This document shows, in pieces, positions 15,202-23,266 of a stretch of 32,946 nucleotides of DNA. Made by a program: the position numbers and the translations under genes. Every line of letters starts with the position of its first letter. The first letter of the stretch is position 1. The notes under the pieces are model-generated. The model did not search any database, was not told where the DNA came from, and was given only the letters and a program-made list of their open reading frames with translations. Source of the DNA: Anaerolineales bacterium UBA3082 (GTDB taxonomy: Bacteria; Chloroflexota; Anaerolineae; UBA7937); contig DFBK01000025.1 in the NCBI GenBank assembly GCA_002366595.1, positions 1 through 32,946 of the forward strand, read 5' to 3'.

Positions 15202-17385
15202 CTACTCTACGACAACTTCAATAGAGCCTAGGAGTAGGTTGTCCGGGCCATCGGCCAACGTGAGGCGCTGGCCACTTTCTAGAAGATAGAAACCTACCAC
15301 TATCTGGTATTGGCCGGGGGGGATATGGCGAGGCAAGAGCATGGCCTGCTTGTCATCTACCTCTTCACCGGGCTGCCAAGCGGAGGTAGGTTTGGGACTA
15401 TCCTTTTGAGCCCAAAGCGTACCCTCTTGGTCTACCAGGTGCACGAAGAGGTGGTAATCCTCGGATAAAGGGGCCATAGCCTTCCAATGAAGGTTCACCG
15501 TCAGGACATCGCCAGGCTTCACCTGCTCCATCATCCCATACCCCTCCAAGGCTATCCTCTCTCCAAAGATCGCCTCTTTTGCCCTTTCCGCCAAAGGCTG
15601 GGAGGGGAAGAAGTAGAGGGCTAACCTTTCCTCGCCGAAGGGTTCATCGAAGGCTCGGTATCCCTTCTCCGAAAGCCAAAGGTCTAAGCCATCGTTCAAC
15701 CCCCCGGGGATGAGCCAGAGGCGACGATACCGGGCGGTTAAGGCTTGGAGAAGTTCCTCCCTCTCCGGCGGAAGGGGTGGCTCCCTCTCGAAGAGCCCGT
15801 AGAGGGGGAGGTTTCCCTTGTAGTGGTTTTGGAGGAGGGATGTCTCCGCAGGGGAGTTCAAAATTAGAGCATCATTTGGCCGTGAATAAGTGGTTATGAA
15901 TTCCACCATCTCCACGAAATCTTGGTGCCCATCTTGCTTGTAGCGAGCCAGGGTGAAACCGGTGACACCCAGGATAAGCAAAGTCAGGGCCATCAAAGGC
16001 CAGATGGCGTACGTCCGAGCGGCCTTCATATAGTGCACTAACGTCCAGGCTGAGATCAGGGCCACAGACAAGAGAAGGGCTAAGGCTAGCCAATCTAGGT
16101 GCGGGTTCATCCAGGCGAAATCGAGATACTCGGCCTGCAAGAAGGAGAGTTGACCCCGGAGGGGCGAGTAGCGGGGATCGAAAAAGGTGGCCGGGGCGAA
16201 GAGGGGCAAGCCCGCTTGAAGCGTCTCCTGTTGAAGAACTTCCTGAAAGTGACGGAAGTGGACGCTCAGCCCCAAGATCTGTATGGCTATACTTATCGCC
16301 GCTAGCGAGGCGAAGGCCGCTTTCCATCTGCCGTGCAACCCTTCGACCAAGGGAGCGAGGGGGATGACCAAGAAGGGGATGATGGGCACCAGGAAGCGGG
16401 GGCCCCAGGCGAACCCCCCATGCCACATGAACCATTTGGAATAGAGAAAGATATGGATGATGGTCAAGGAGAGGGATAACAGCCCCTCGATCCGGTGGCG
16501 CCGCAAGAACAGGGGGAGAGCGAGCAGGGTAGCCAGAAGTATGGGACAATAGATGAAGAGGCCTCGCCCGGGGCTCACCAGAAGCCCCGCTAACCCGGTG
16601 AGAAGGGGTGTTCGGAAAGACTCTTGGGGTAGATAGCCAGTGACCAAGGGGTTCCCGAAGCGGAGATAGTTGTAGCCACCGATGAGTAGACCCCACAGAA
16701 TCAGGGGTATTAAGAAGGCTGCCAGGAGGGAGATGAGACGGCGACGGTGGGGGAGAGAGTAGGCCAAGAGAGGGAGCAGGAAGAGAGGGGCGATGGCTGC
16801 CGTAGCCAGCCGGGTGGCGATAGCCAGACCCAAAGAGGTTCCAGCCAGGGCTAGATCGCTAGTGGCTTGGGTCTCTCTGAAGCGAAGGAGGAGATAGGCG
16901 GTGGCTAGCAGGGCCAGGCCGGTGAGAGGCTCGCTGAAGAAGTATTTGGAGTAGGGCCAAGCCATGGTTCCCAAACCGAAGAGGAGGGCCACAAGTAGAC
17001 CGACCTCCCAAGAGTACCCTAGGCGCCGAAGATAGAGAAAAACCAGTAGCCCGGAAAGAGCGGTGACGGCGACATTAAGGAGGAGCGTGGTCTGCACGAA
17101 CCCCCAGAAGGGTATGATCAGGCCCCACCAGGCCAGAGGTAGAGCCACCAGGGAAGTTCCGATCCCCTTGCGGGAATAGAGTTCCCCGTCTCGTCCAAAA
17201 GTGCCCTGTTGGAGCCCCATCCAGAGGATCTGATTAGTGTCGTAGTCGCCCCGTTTCACCAGGCTTTCCGTCACCGACAGCATAGAGAGCCCATCGCTGG
17301 AGTGGATATCCCCGCTGTAGGTTAGAAGATATATCGTGAGGAGAAAAAGCGACAGAGCCAGGGCCACACCCTTTTCTTTCTTCAT
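15202..17385 (-). CDS. GT39-like membrane glycosyltransferase with beta-sandwich tail
   Basis: A 727-aa GT-C protein. A first helix is followed by the periplasmic loop with SSDG and YSRKGIGTS, as in GT39/ArnT-like enzymes that use polyprenyl-phosphate sugars; about ten more helices run to residue about 470. A soluble alpha/beta part with a nucleotide-like LILNSPAETS stretch precedes one beta-sandwich domain (about 610-727) with LHWKA, YHLFVHLVD, QKDSPKP, TSAWQPGEEV and PPGQYQIVVGFY, homologous to the pair in the DUF2723 protein. The start is uncertain: ATG 17385 (preferred) has no SD but lies 12 nt after TATGAT; TTG 17421 also lacks an RBS. First gene of the glycosyltransferase operon, 36 bp ahead of the ILEI-domain gene. 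Confidence 0.8.
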   Translation of the reverse strand: MKKEKGVALALSLFLLTIYLLTYSGDIHSSDGLSMLSVTESLVKRGDYDTNQILWMGLQQGTFGRDGELYSRKGIGTSLVALPLAWWGLIIPFWGFVQTTLLLNVAVTALSGLLVFLYLRRLGYSWEVGLLVALLFGLGTMAWPYSKYFFSEPLTGLALLATAYLLLRFRETQATSDLALAGTSLGLAIATRLATAAIAPLFLLPLLAYSLPHRRRLISLLAAFLIPLILWGLLIGGYNYLRFGNPLVTGYLPQESFRTPLLTGLAGLLVSPGRGLFIYCPILLATLLALPLFLRRHRIEGLLSLSLTIIHIFLYSKWFMWHGGFAWGPRFLVPIIPFLVIPLAPLVEGLHGRWKAAFASLAAISIAIQILGLSVHFRHFQEVLQQETLQAGLPLFAPATFFDPRYSPLRGQLSFLQAEYLDFAWMNPHLDWLALALLLSVALISAWTLVHYMKAARTYAIWPLMALTLLILGVTGFTLARYKQDGHQDFVEMVEFITTYSRPNDALILNSPAETSLLQNHYKGNLPLYGLFEREPPLPPEREELLQALTARYRRLWLIPGGLNDGLDLWLSEKGYRAFDEPFGEERLALYFFPSQPLAERAKEAIFGERIALEGYGMMEQVKPGDVLTVNLHWKAMAPLSEDYHLFVHLVDQEGTLWAQKDSPKPTSAWQPGEEVDDKQAMLLPRHIPPGQYQIVVGFYLLESGQRLTLADGPDNLLLGSIEVVVE

Positions 17386-17449
17386 AGCGAAGATGTTATC
17401 ATACTCCCGGGGTTCCCGCAACGAGGGGGTGGGTAGTAAAGGGTTCCTA

Positions 17450-17478
17450 TTGCAGTGGAGAAGAGTCCATGCTATAAT
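17450..17478 (+). promoter_or_regulatory. Promoter of the response regulator/GGDEF operon
   Basis: TTGCAG (17450-17455), a 17-bp spacer and perfect TATAAT (17473-17478). An extended SD, AAGGAGGTGAT (17507-17517), follows upstream of ATG 17527; this is an unusually complete anti-SD match, in contrast to the leaderless genes nearby. Confidence 0.75.
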
Positions 17479-17526
17479 AGGTTTACCCTCATTAACCGGG
17501 ACTCCTAAGGAGGTGATAGGTAGTCG

Positions 17527-18291
17527 ATGAGGATTCTAGTGGTAGATGATGATCAATACATTCTTGACCTCTTGACCTACCTCCTCACCCGGGAGGGACA
17601 TAGCGTGGTCACGGCCCGCGATGGGCAGCAGGCCTTGGCCTATTGGCGGGTGGAGAAGCCCGATTTTGTGATCTCAGAGGTTGATCTGCCTAAACTGGGC
17701 GGCTATGAGTTGTGCGAGATGATCAAAGAGAGCGGCCCTGCGCTCTTCATCCTCTTGAGCGAGCGGGCTAGTGAAAAAGATGTCCTTAAGGGGTTTGCGG
17801 CAGGAGCGGATGATTATATCGCTAAGCCCTTCAGTCCCCGCATCCTCATGGCCCGAGTCGAGGCAGTGGCCAGGAAAATCGCTGCTCCGGTGGAAGGGAT
17901 CTCCCGGGAAAGGTTAGAGATAGGGGAGTTAGCCTTGGATGCTAGCCGTCTGGAGGTTACGGGGCCCCGGGGCACCATCCGCTTGTCACCTACGGAGTTT
18001 GAGATCTTGCATACCCTAGCCAGCAACAAGGGGGTAGTACTCGCTGAGGAGAGGCTCGGAGAACTGGTCTGGGGGCCTGAAGGTCGAGGGAAGGCCGGGT
18101 TGGTAAAGACTCATGTCCATCAGATTCGCCAGAAGATAGAGCCCGATCCTAACACCCCCCGCTATCTGCTCACCGTGCCCGGCGTGGGGTATACCATGAC
18201 CCCTCTCCGTCCCATCTCGGAAAGGCCTTCCGACCACGAAGTGGAAAGGGGACTCTCCGTTCTCAGATCTTCGGATACCGGCTCATCATAG
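17527..18291 (+). CDS. OmpR/PhoB-type response regulator with Glu at the phospho-acceptor site
   Basis: A 254-aa protein with a receiver (1-115) and a winged-helix DNA-binding domain (about 130-228, ending PGVGYTM), then a Ser-rich tail. The acidic pair Asp7/Asp8, switch Ser78 and Lys100 of the receiver are in place. Aligning PDFVISEVDLP with the PDLVLLDxxLP consensus puts Glu51 where the phosphorylated Asp belongs; Asp53 is two residues later. Asp-to-Glu often mimics the phosphorylated state, so this regulator may be constitutively active or controlled another way. No histidine kinase gene is adjacent. ATG 17527 follows a strong SD with somewhat long spacing. The stop lies 7 nt before the GGDEF gene, so the two are co-transcribed. 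Confidence 0.88.
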   Translation: MRILVVDDDQYILDLLTYLLTREGHSVVTARDGQQALAYWRVEKPDFVISEVDLPKLGGYELCEMIKESGPALFILLSERASEKDVLKGFAAGADDYIAKPFSPRILMARVEAVARKIAAPVEGISRERLEIGELALDASRLEVTGPRGTIRLSPTEFEILHTLASNKGVVLAEERLGELVWGPEGRGKAGLVKTHVHQIRQKIEPDPNTPRYLLTVPGVGYTMTPLRPISERPSDHEVERGLSVLRSSDTGSS

Positions 18292-18298
18292 GTCAGCC

Positions 18299-19693
18299 AT
18301 GGGAGTGGAAGAAGAGTTGAGGGAAAAGAAGACTCAAGGAGGCCTGCCCCCCTGGACTGCCACGTTCCCCCGGCCTGGCAAGTACCGGGGCAGGCAGGGC
18401 AGGCAAGGCGCCTCCCCCAGGGCGTACCAGGCCGGGGTGCCAGGCCGAGGCCTGGATCTCCTGGGCTCAGCGCTTCTGGTTGCCAAGGAGACGTTGCGAG
18501 GCCAGCGTCTCTCCTACATGGCCTTGCGCGGGGACTCTTTAGTGATTGAAAAGGCTTTCGGGCTCCCTCAGGGCATCGCCCTGGGTAAAAGGGTGTCTCT
18601 AGGAGAGGGGGTTGCTGGTTGGGTCGCCCGGATGAAGAAGCCTCTTCTGGTGAAGGATTTGAAGCGAGAGGTTCGTTTCATCGATCCGAAGCCTGGCTAT
18701 CAGACTGGTTCTTTTATCAGCGTTCCCCTTTTCCTGCGGAAACAGGTGATTGGGGTGGTAAACATAGCCGACCGAGCCGATGGCCGACCTTTCGATGAGT
18801 CTGACCTAGAGGCGCTCCTTACCATGGTGGATCACATGGCTCTCTGTGTGGAGAATCAGAAGTTGAGGGATGACGTCGCTCGTCTGGCGGCCACCGATCC
18901 CCTCACCGGGGTTTGGAACCGCCGTCACTTCGAGCGGCGCCTGGAGGAAGAGTTGGCTAGGGCCCGGCGGAGCGGGGCCCCCTTGTCCCTTCTCATGATC
19001 GATGTGGACGATTTCAAGGCTTTCAACGACACCCACGGGCATACGGCCGGCGACGCTGTTCTGCGGGGTGTTTCCCGCTCTATCAACTCTGCGGTGCGGA
19101 CGGGAGATATAGTCTGCCGATATGGAGGGGATGAGTTCGCCGTAATCTTGCCCCGCACCGATGTGGTGGAAGCCCTCTCAGTAGCGGGAAGAATCTGCCA
19201 GCGGGTACAAGCCACCCCCCACGTCTTGGAGGGGGAGAGGCCCAAGCATTTCAGCATCAGCGTGGGGGTCTCCTCTTACCCTGCGATCGCCACCGGCAAG
19301 CAAGAGTTGGTGGATCAGGCTGATCGAGCCATGTATGAGGCTAAGTATAGCGACGTCTCTCAGATATGCTTGGCTGAAGCGATGCCGATGATGCCAGAGG
19401 CACCACTTCCTGACCATGAGAGGGTTCCCTACCTCCCTTTGTCTCCGGAGGTGCCTAATCGGGAGTTGGCTTCCCTTCTCCCTTTGGAGGTGGCGCGAAG
19501 GCTGGAATGTGTGCCTGTGGGTCGGGAGGGTAGAGATCTCACTTTGGCCTTGGCTGACCCCAGCCAGGGTTTCGCCATCCGAGTGGTATCCCAACTCACG
19601 GGTCTTCGCGTCTTCCCGGTGGTGAGTGGCAAGGAAGAGATCCAGCAAGCGCTGAGAAGGATGGCTACACTGTCGCAGGAGTCGGGAGGATAG
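18299..19693 (+). CDS. GAF-GGDEF diguanylate cyclase with C-terminal T2SSE_N (MshEN-like) domain
   Basis: A 464-aa protein. Residues 12-50 are a Gly/Pro/Arg-rich segment encoded by a GC-rich palindrome. A GAF sensor domain follows (about 52-185), then a GGDEF domain (192-350) with intact active site GGDEF (276-280) and inhibitory I-site RTGD (267-270). After a Pro-rich linker, residues 392-452 match the N-terminal domain of type II secretion/pilus ATPases (LLPLEVARRLECVPV, LTLALADPSQ, TGLRVFPV), a fold that in MshE binds c-di-GMP. It should make c-di-GMP from two GTP in the cytoplasm and may sense its own product. There is no strong RBS at ATG 18299. It is co-transcribed with the response regulator. 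Confidence 0.85.
   Translation: MGVEEELREKKTQGGLPPWTATFPRPGKYRGRQGRQGASPRAYQAGVPGRGLDLLGSALLVAKETLRGQRLSYMALRGDSLVIEKAFGLPQGIALGKRVSLGEGVAGWVARMKKPLLVKDLKREVRFIDPKPGYQTGSFISVPLFLRKQVIGVVNIADRADGRPFDESDLEALLTMVDHMALCVENQKLRDDVARLAATDPLTGVWNRRHFERRLEEELARARRSGAPLSLLMIDVDDFKAFNDTHGHTAGDAVLRGVSRSINSAVRTGDIVCRYGGDEFAVILPRTDVVEALSVAGRICQRVQATPHVLEGERPKHFSISVGVSSYPAIATGKQELVDQADRAMYEAKYSDVSQICLAEAMPMMPEAPLPDHERVPYLPLSPEVPNRELASLLPLEVARRLECVPVGREGRDLTLALADPSQGFAIRVVSQLTGLRVFPVVSGKEEIQQALRRMATLSQESGG
18368..18455. repeat. GC-rich palindromic insertion in the GGDEF gene
   Basis: CCCCGGCCTGG (18368-18378) pairs perfectly with CCAGGCCGGGG (18427-18437), and directly after it CCAGGCC-GA-GGCCTGG (18440-18455) is a further 7-bp palindrome. 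The stretch is read in frame as a Gly/Pro/Arg-rich segment before the GAF domain, where homologues normally have an ordinary helix or short N-terminus. It looks like an inserted element tolerated in frame. Confidence 0.5.
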
Positions 19694-19719
19694 TCCCAAG
19701 CGATATGGTGTAAGGTGGC

Positions 19720-19750
19720 GAGCCCAAGGATACCCCTTGGCTCACTTTTG
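19720..19750 (+). terminator. Terminator after the GGDEF gene
   Basis: GAGCCCAAGG (19720-19729) pairs with CCTTGGCTC (19735-19743) with a single bulged C, followed by ACTTTTGTCTT. It lies 27 bp after the GGDEF stop and would end that operon. Confidence 0.6.
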
Positions 19751-19784
19751 TCTTGGTCTACTCCTCCTTGGTCGCGGAACCCTC

Positions 19785-20601
19785 TCACCCGGCTATTCTG
19801 AGATCGCGCTTCTGGAGACCACCGCTTAGAGCCACGGCGTTCTCCACGGTCCTCTCCTGGAGCCTCTTGAAATTCTCCGTCTGGGCTATCTTGAAGGCCA
19901 CCGCTATAGCGGCGAATTTGTTGATGTGAGGGCCACCCTGTTGGCCGGGGAAGATGCCCCGGCCTATCATTTTTGCTTTCTCCTCATCGGTGGTCAGGAT
20001 CACGGCTCCTGGGGACCACAGATGGTCTTGTGGGTGGTAAAGGTTATGACATCGGCATAGCCTATAGGGGTAGGATAGACGCCAGCGATGATCATCCCTG
20101 CTGGATGGGCCACATCGGCGAGAATTATCGTCCCCCGGGAACGGTATCAGAGATCGCCCTGATGATAGTCGATGGCTAGTCTCTTTATCTCGTCATACTC
20201 TAACTTCTGCGTCACAGGGTCCACTTCGCAGGAGACGATTTTGTATGATTTGCCGGAGCGGTTGAACTCGCTGCCGGGGGTGAGGTGGCCACCGTGGGGT
20301 AGGGCCATCCCCATGACCGTTTCCCCGGGTTCGACGCATGCCTCGTAGACGGAGTTGTTGGCCGCTGCTCCGGAGAGGGGTTGGATATTCACGTACATCT
20401 CATCAGCGCTTATCTTGTTGGTGGCGAAGCATTTCGCTATCCACCGCTGGGCCAAGGCCTCTAAGAAATGGACATAGTTACACCCTTTGTAGAACTTCTA
20501 TCGGCGTACCGCCGATAATAGGCCAACTCGTATCCGAAGTTTAAGAGCAGCTCCTCCTCGAAGCCGATGATTAGATCGGTATCGGGATCCACCTCCGAGA
20601 G
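19785..20601 (-). pseudogene. glyA: Decayed serine hydroxymethyltransferase (glyA) pseudogene
   Basis: Fragments of GlyA appear in order on the minus strand but in different frames. They include an N-terminal LSEVDPDT...EEE piece (about 20601-20545); YKGCNYVHFLEALAQ through YVNIQPLSGAAANNSVYEACVEPG and HGGHLTPGS (to 20147); LADVAHPAG and the PLP-lysine motif TTHKT (about 20110-20010); and ILTTDEEKAK with FPGQQGGPH (20003-19785). The region from SENF to NKYAEG is largely missing, a stop at 20147 and at least three frame changes break the gene, and the last 150 or more residues are absent. It cannot make active enzyme. It ends a minus-strand operon, and an intact glyA probably exists elsewhere, since the enzyme is nearly universal. 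Confidence 0.85.
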
Positions 20602-20724
20602 ATCTTCTCACACCAAGAAATTCGGATATTCTCTCCCCAGTTGACGCTCCTTCAAGAATAATGCCGCCCCTTTAGGAGAAAGCGAGCAGCGCCACCCCCG
20701 TATCTAATCTACCTTCCCCCTTCG
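20602..20724 (-). other. Degenerate sequence between the glyA pseudogene and the HAD gene
   Basis: No intact gene is present. One minus-strand frame is open for about 25 codons (including LSPKGAALFLKERQLGREYP) before a stop near 20607, and looks like the tail of another decayed gene that I cannot identify. No terminator stem is evident after the HAD stop at 20725. Confidence 0.3.
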
Positions 20725-21642
20725 TCAAATTCTACCCTTTCCATTCCCATCCCTCGGGCTCCCTGTCCCACAGGGAGCCTTTACGGACAGCGCAGAGAGG
20801 CTCTCCAGTACTTCCCCCCGCTCATGCTTCTTGATGAACTCCTCGCACCAAAAGGGGGTGTAACTCGTCTTGAGGAGATAAAACCGCATCCCCATCACTA
20901 GGGGAAGGGCCCCCGGCAGGGAGAGGGTATCCGCCACGACTATCATCTCTTCGGCTCCCTCGGCTTCCCTCATGAGAGCCCGGTAGTAGAGGGGACGACG
21001 GAGGTCCACCTTATGGTCCTGGTCTATTTTTAGGGCTTGGATCATCCCCTGCTCAGGGTGGAAGAAACGTCTTTCCCAGGAGGGGTCCATCTCATATTGG
21101 CGGGTGTCTCCTAGGATCCGTACCCCTTTTAGCCCTAAAGTTTGCAGGTTCCTTTCCACCTTATCCCCCTTTGAGTTGGTGAGGATGAGGGGAATAAACC
21201 TCTCGTGTCGAAGGAGGCTGTTTAGGATCTCTTTGGCTCCTTGGCGAAACCGGGGTTTCAGTTCGGCGGTGTGGCGGTGAAAAAGGTAGTTGGTGCAATC
21301 GTTGACCGGGTCATACTCTGCATCTTCGTAAGAATCCGCCACCCGGCGAGCGTAGAGGGGGTTTCGCCTCAGCATCACCTGGAGGGTGGTGGTATTGAGG
21401 ATGAAGGCCCCCTCGTCGCTATAGGAAGCCAGGAGCCCTCTCACCTTCCAGCCGAACTCATGGGGCCGGGAGAGGATGAGCCTTCTCGTCTCCTCATACT
21501 CATCTTCCAGTTGGGGACGGGGTACCCTTAGGATCTCACAGGATAGGGTATCCAGGGACAACCGCGCTAGGTCATCGACCATCGCTTCTTCCCTGGTCAA
21601 TGTCCCGTCGTAGTCGAGGATCACTTTCACTCGGTTTTTCAT
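20725..21642 (-). CDS. HAD-superfamily phosphatase
   Basis: A 305-aa haloacid-dehalogenase-fold protein. Motif I is DYDGTLT (10-16), with nucleophile Asp10 and acid/base Asp12; motif II is the Thr of ILTNSKGDK (about residue 155); the late acidic motif is VVADTLS. The large cap between motifs I and II makes it longer than minimal HAD phosphatases. It probably hydrolyses a phosphorylated small molecule, perhaps a sugar or lipid intermediate of the upstream glycan genes, which is an inference from the operon. ATG 21642 overlaps the stop of the upstream membrane gene as ATGA. The last 17 residues (APCGTGSPRDG...) come from a palindromic repeat (20745-20776) and are not typical of the family. Confidence 0.78.
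   Translation of the reverse strand: MKNRVKVILDYDGTLTREEAMVDDLARLSLDTLSCEILRVPRPQLEDEYEETRRLILSRPHEFGWKVRGLLASYSDEGAFILNTTTLQVMLRRNPLYARRVADSYEDAEYDPVNDCTNYLFHRHTAELKPRFRQGAKEILNSLLRHERFIPLILTNSKGDKVERNLQTLGLKGVRILGDTRQYEMDPSWERRFFHPEQGMIQALKIDQDHKVDLRRPLYYRALMREAEGAEEMIVVADTLSLPGALPLVMGMRFYLLKTSYTPFWCEEFIKKHERGEVLESLSALSVKAPCGTGSPRDGNGKGRI
20745..20776. repeat. Diverged copy of the palindromic repeat at the HAD gene 3' end
   Basis: TCCCATCCCTCGGG (20745-20758) is the exact complement of the last 14 bp of the 48-bp unit found at 25163-25210. It is followed by TCCCTG-TCCCA-CAGGGA (20760-20776), a perfect 6-bp hairpin sharing CTGTCCCACAGG with the same family. It encodes the unusual C-terminal tail of the phosphatase. 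Confidence 0.6.
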
Positions 21643-23240
21643 CTCTTAAAGTGAACGAGCCTCATCCCTGCCAGGTCGTGAGCCCCCACTAACTCCATTC
21701 TACTCTTCAGCCGGGTCTCGACTTCTCCCTCTGGGCCTACAAGCCATATATCGCTGTAACCTTCTATGATCTGGGACAGTGTTCTATCCTCCGCCATGTA
21801 GAGGGCCATCTCTTTTCTCAAGAAGGGGTATAGTCTCTGGTAGAGGGCGTGGTCGGGGAGGATGAGAGCCGCCTCTCCAGGCTCGACAGCGCTCACTAGG
21901 AACTCCACCACCGGCCGATACTCTTCCTGGGCATAGCGGGCTCTATGGTAGGCTCCCATCAGGTGGTAGCCTCCCAGGAGGCCCATAAGTAGCGAGGCTA
22001 CGAGCAGGGCAGCGAAAGCCCGGCGGCGAAGATGGCCGATCCGCTCTTCTGAGAGGGCGAAGAAAGTGGTCGAGTATTCGGCGCAAAGCATCAAGATGAT
22101 CAAGGTGCGCCACAGCACCGTCCCCACCAGAAGCCATCTTTCGCCCGGAAGCATGATGAAATAGACCGTAGCCTCCAAGAAGTTTAGGGTATCGAGAAGG
22201 AGGATGTAGATAACACCTCGCAGATTGGGGAGGAGCAGAACTACGAAGGGGATAAGTTGAATTAGAAATTGGGGGCTGTACCCTTTGCTATACAAGGTGA
22301 AGAGGTTCACCGTCAGGCCAGCGAAGGCCACGATGCGAGTCTTGTCTTCACCCAACGGTCGGGTGAAAAGCCAGAGATATAGAAGGGCGAAGGCTAAACT
22401 GATCAGGGGCCAGGGGAGGGTGGAAGGGTGGGTGACCACATTGGCCAGGGGGTCGAAGCGGTCCCCCGCTACTACGCCATAGGAGTAATACCCCTCTAGG
22501 AGGGCCCAAACCGTCTCCCAGGAGGAGCGAGCCACCATGCTGCGGAAAGAGGCGATGATGAAGTGGGGCTGGATGAGAAGAAAAGGGGCCGCGATAGCCA
22601 ACACCGTGACCCCGAAAGCCAAAAGTAGCCCCACTTTTCGCCTAATGGTGTTCAAGGCTTTCCACCCTACGGCTACTATTATGGCTGGTGTGATCTTGGT
22701 CATGAAGCCCAGCCCCAAGGCTATCCCTGCGGAGGTGGCTCGTTGTCTGATGATGAGGTAGAGGCCCAGGAGGAGGAAGAAGAGGGGCATAGGATCGAAC
22801 CAGCCCGACCAGATATAGAGGGGAGCGAAAAGCAACGCATAGATCAAAGCACACCGGAAGGCTTTTTCCCTCTCGTAGAGTTCCAAGGCCAGGAGGTATA
22901 TGACCACCAGGTTGCCGATCTCGAAGAGGAGAAGAGCCAGGCCTAAGAAGATGTCATACCAGAGTCGAGGATCGACCCAAGAGGGTACCAGCAGGCTCAA
23001 GCGGTAGACACCGACCACCAGCCAGGGGAAGAGGGGAGGCCATTCTAGCCAATAGTGGATGAAGGGGTAAAGCCCTTTGTCTGACCATCGGGCGAAGGGG
23101 AGGTAACTGGTGTTATAGTCGGAGTAATCGGCGATGTACCCTCCAGGTCGGAAGAGGAGAAGGGTCATAAGATGAAAGGCGACGAAGAGGATGAGGAGGA
23201 GAACGAAATCCTGATGTTGGGAGTAGCTCTCTCTTTTCAT
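21639..23240 (-). CDS. GT-C-type integral membrane glycosyltransferase
   Basis: A 533-aa protein with roughly eleven membrane helices. The first periplasmic loop (YIADYSDYNTSYLPFARW) holds acidic residues as in GT-C enzymes such as GT87/PIG-M-like mannosyltransferases, and GFMTKITPAII resembles the conserved motif after helix 6 or 7 of that group. A soluble tail of about 100 residues follows the last helix. It likely adds a sugar from a polyprenyl-phosphate donor on the outer face of the membrane. I place the start at ATG 23240, just after AAGGAG; the frame is open to 23537, but that part is antisense to radical SAM coding sequence. ATG 23264 (MPQHPKEK) is an alternative. The stop overlaps the HAD gene start as ATGA. 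Confidence 0.78.
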   Translation of the reverse strand: MKRESYSQHQDFVLLLILFVAFHLMTLLLFRPGGYIADYSDYNTSYLPFARWSDKGLYPFIHYWLEWPPLFPWLVVGVYRLSLLVPSWVDPRLWYDIFLGLALLLFEIGNLVVIYLLALELYEREKAFRCALIYALLFAPLYIWSGWFDPMPLFFLLLGLYLIIRQRATSAGIALGLGFMTKITPAIIVAVGWKALNTIRRKVGLLLAFGVTVLAIAAPFLLIQPHFIIASFRSMVARSSWETVWALLEGYYSYGVVAGDRFDPLANVVTHPSTLPWPLISLAFALLYLWLFTRPLGEDKTRIVAFAGLTVNLFTLYSKGYSPQFLIQLIPFVVLLLPNLRGVIYILLLDTLNFLEATVYFIMLPGERWLLVGTVLWRTLIILMLCAEYSTTFFALSEERIGHLRRRAFAALLVASLLMGLLGGYHLMGAYHRARYAQEEYRPVVEFLVSAVEPGEAALILPDHALYQRLYPFLRKEMALYMAEDRTLSQIIEGYSDIWLVGPEGEVETRLKSRMELVGAHDLAGMRLVHFKR

Positions 23241-23266
23241 CTTCTCCTTCGGATGCTGAGGCATTC

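Noticed and set aside
17386..17421. TTG start for the GT39-like gene
   Set aside because: No ribosome-binding site, and it would place the putative -10 TATGAT inside the gene; ATG 17385 directly before the first membrane helix is preferred.
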